A stretch of DNA of 5,717 bases. It comes from Flavobacteriales bacterium (lineage in GTDB: Bacteria; Bacteroidota; Bacteroidia; Flavobacteriales; PHOS-HE28). Within the stretch, counting starts at the first letter, position 1. Each line of letters opens with the position of its first letter. The notes beneath the pieces are model-generated. The model was given only the letters and a program-made list of their open reading frames with translations, ran no database searches and had not been told where the DNA came from. The position numbers and the translations under genes are program-made. Shown here piece after piece: positions 5,331 through 5,717 of this stretch. The stretch is taken from NCBI GenBank assembly GCA_008016945.1, contig SSGN01000040.1:1-5717 (forward strand). Reading direction: 5' to 3'.

Positions 5331-5717
5331 TGAGCGGGAGTCCTGTTGAAGCGCCGCTGATCAGCCTGTCCGGCATCGGCAAGTCCTACCCGATCGCCAA
5401 TTCCGCGGCCGGGCGCATCCGTACCCTGTATTCCCTGCTGCGCCGTCAGCCTTTCGCGGAGCGCTACGATGCGCTGACCGACATCAGTTTCGACGTGCGC
5501 AGGGGTGAGTCCCTGGGCTTGATCGGCGTAAACGGTGCTGGCAAGTCGACCCTGCTGAAGATCATTGCCGGTGTGGTCAAACCGACGGCGGGTGAGCTGA
5601 AACTGCGGGGCCGCATCAGCGCCCTGCTGGAGCTGGGGGCGGGCTTTCACCCGGAATACACCGGGCGTCAGAACGTATTTCTGGCCACGGCCCTGATGGG
5701 TCTGAGCGAGCAGGAAA
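5330..5717 (+). CDS. wzt: Polysaccharide ABC exporter ATPase (Wzt/KpsT family), N-terminal part, truncated by window
   Basis: ATP-binding subunit that powers the Wzm-type permease encoded just upstream. ATG 5330 shares its A with the last base of the upstream stop (TGATG), and a GAGGA ribosome binding site lies at 5316-5320 inside the end of that gene. The 129 complete codons remain open to the right edge. After a strand with LISLSGIGKSYP (10-21) comes the insert found in this family (GRIRTLYSLLRRQPFAERYDAL, in part at 28-49), then the Walker A motif GVNGAGKST (66-74), LLKIIAGVVKPTAGEL, and the diagnostic ALLELGAGFHPEYTGRQNV (98-116), typical of Wzt/KpsT/TagH-type ATPases and less so of generic ABC proteins. 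The signature motif, Walker B and any C-terminal carbohydrate-binding domain lie beyond the window, so the Wzt-versus-KpsT question (with or without such a domain) stays open. Confidence 0.93.
   Translation, partial: MSGSPVEAPLISLSGIGKSYPIANSAAGRIRTLYSLLRRQPFAERYDALTDISFDVRRGESLGLIGVNGAGKSTLLKIIAGVVKPTAGELKLRGRISALLELGAGFHPEYTGRQNVFLATALMGLSEQE

Overview
The window looks like a piece of a GC-rich Gram-negative proteobacterial chromosome, probably betaproteobacterial or a close gammaproteobacterial relative. The support is a type II secretin, a lipobox lipoprotein, a Sec-exported parvulin and a Wzm/Wzt-type polysaccharide exporter, all with GC-rich codon use. The taxonomic guess is an inference from gene content; there is no rRNA or other marker. 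All genes are on the + strand, and nearly every product belongs to the cell envelope or to export across it.

Layout: (1) bases 1-1214, the C-terminal part of a GspD-family outer-membrane secretin, cut by the left edge. (2) 1268-1720, a small predicted outer-membrane lipoprotein of unknown function, 53 bases downstream and probably co-transcribed. (3) An AT-richer intergenic stretch (1721-1909) with a short hairpin, a good extended -10 promoter and a strong ribosome binding site. (4) 1910-3334, a 474-residue exported protein with codon use typical of very highly expressed genes, probably an abundant surface or S-layer-like protein. (5) Two adjacent hairpins (3350-3408), the second a textbook rho-independent terminator. 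(6) A periplasmic SurA/PpiC-type prolyl isomerase, probably starting at a TTG codon (3493). (7) A 161-base gap with a long imperfect inverted repeat (4464-4519). (8) 4539-5330, the membrane subunit of an ABC-2 polysaccharide exporter, overlapping by one base (9) its ATPase, cut by the right edge. No gene-free stretch exceeds 300 bases; the longest is 189.

How it may work together: the secretin could carry proteins across the outer membrane, the isomerase could help fold exported proteins in the periplasm, and the Wzm/Wzt pair would move a finished polysaccharide (O-antigen or capsule type) across the inner membrane. The monocistronic, apparently very strongly expressed protein in the middle is the most striking element. 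One testable idea is that this is a surface-coat locus, with the coat protein secreted by the adjacent secretin and perhaps anchored to the polysaccharide. I see no mobile element, CRISPR array, tRNA or rRNA.
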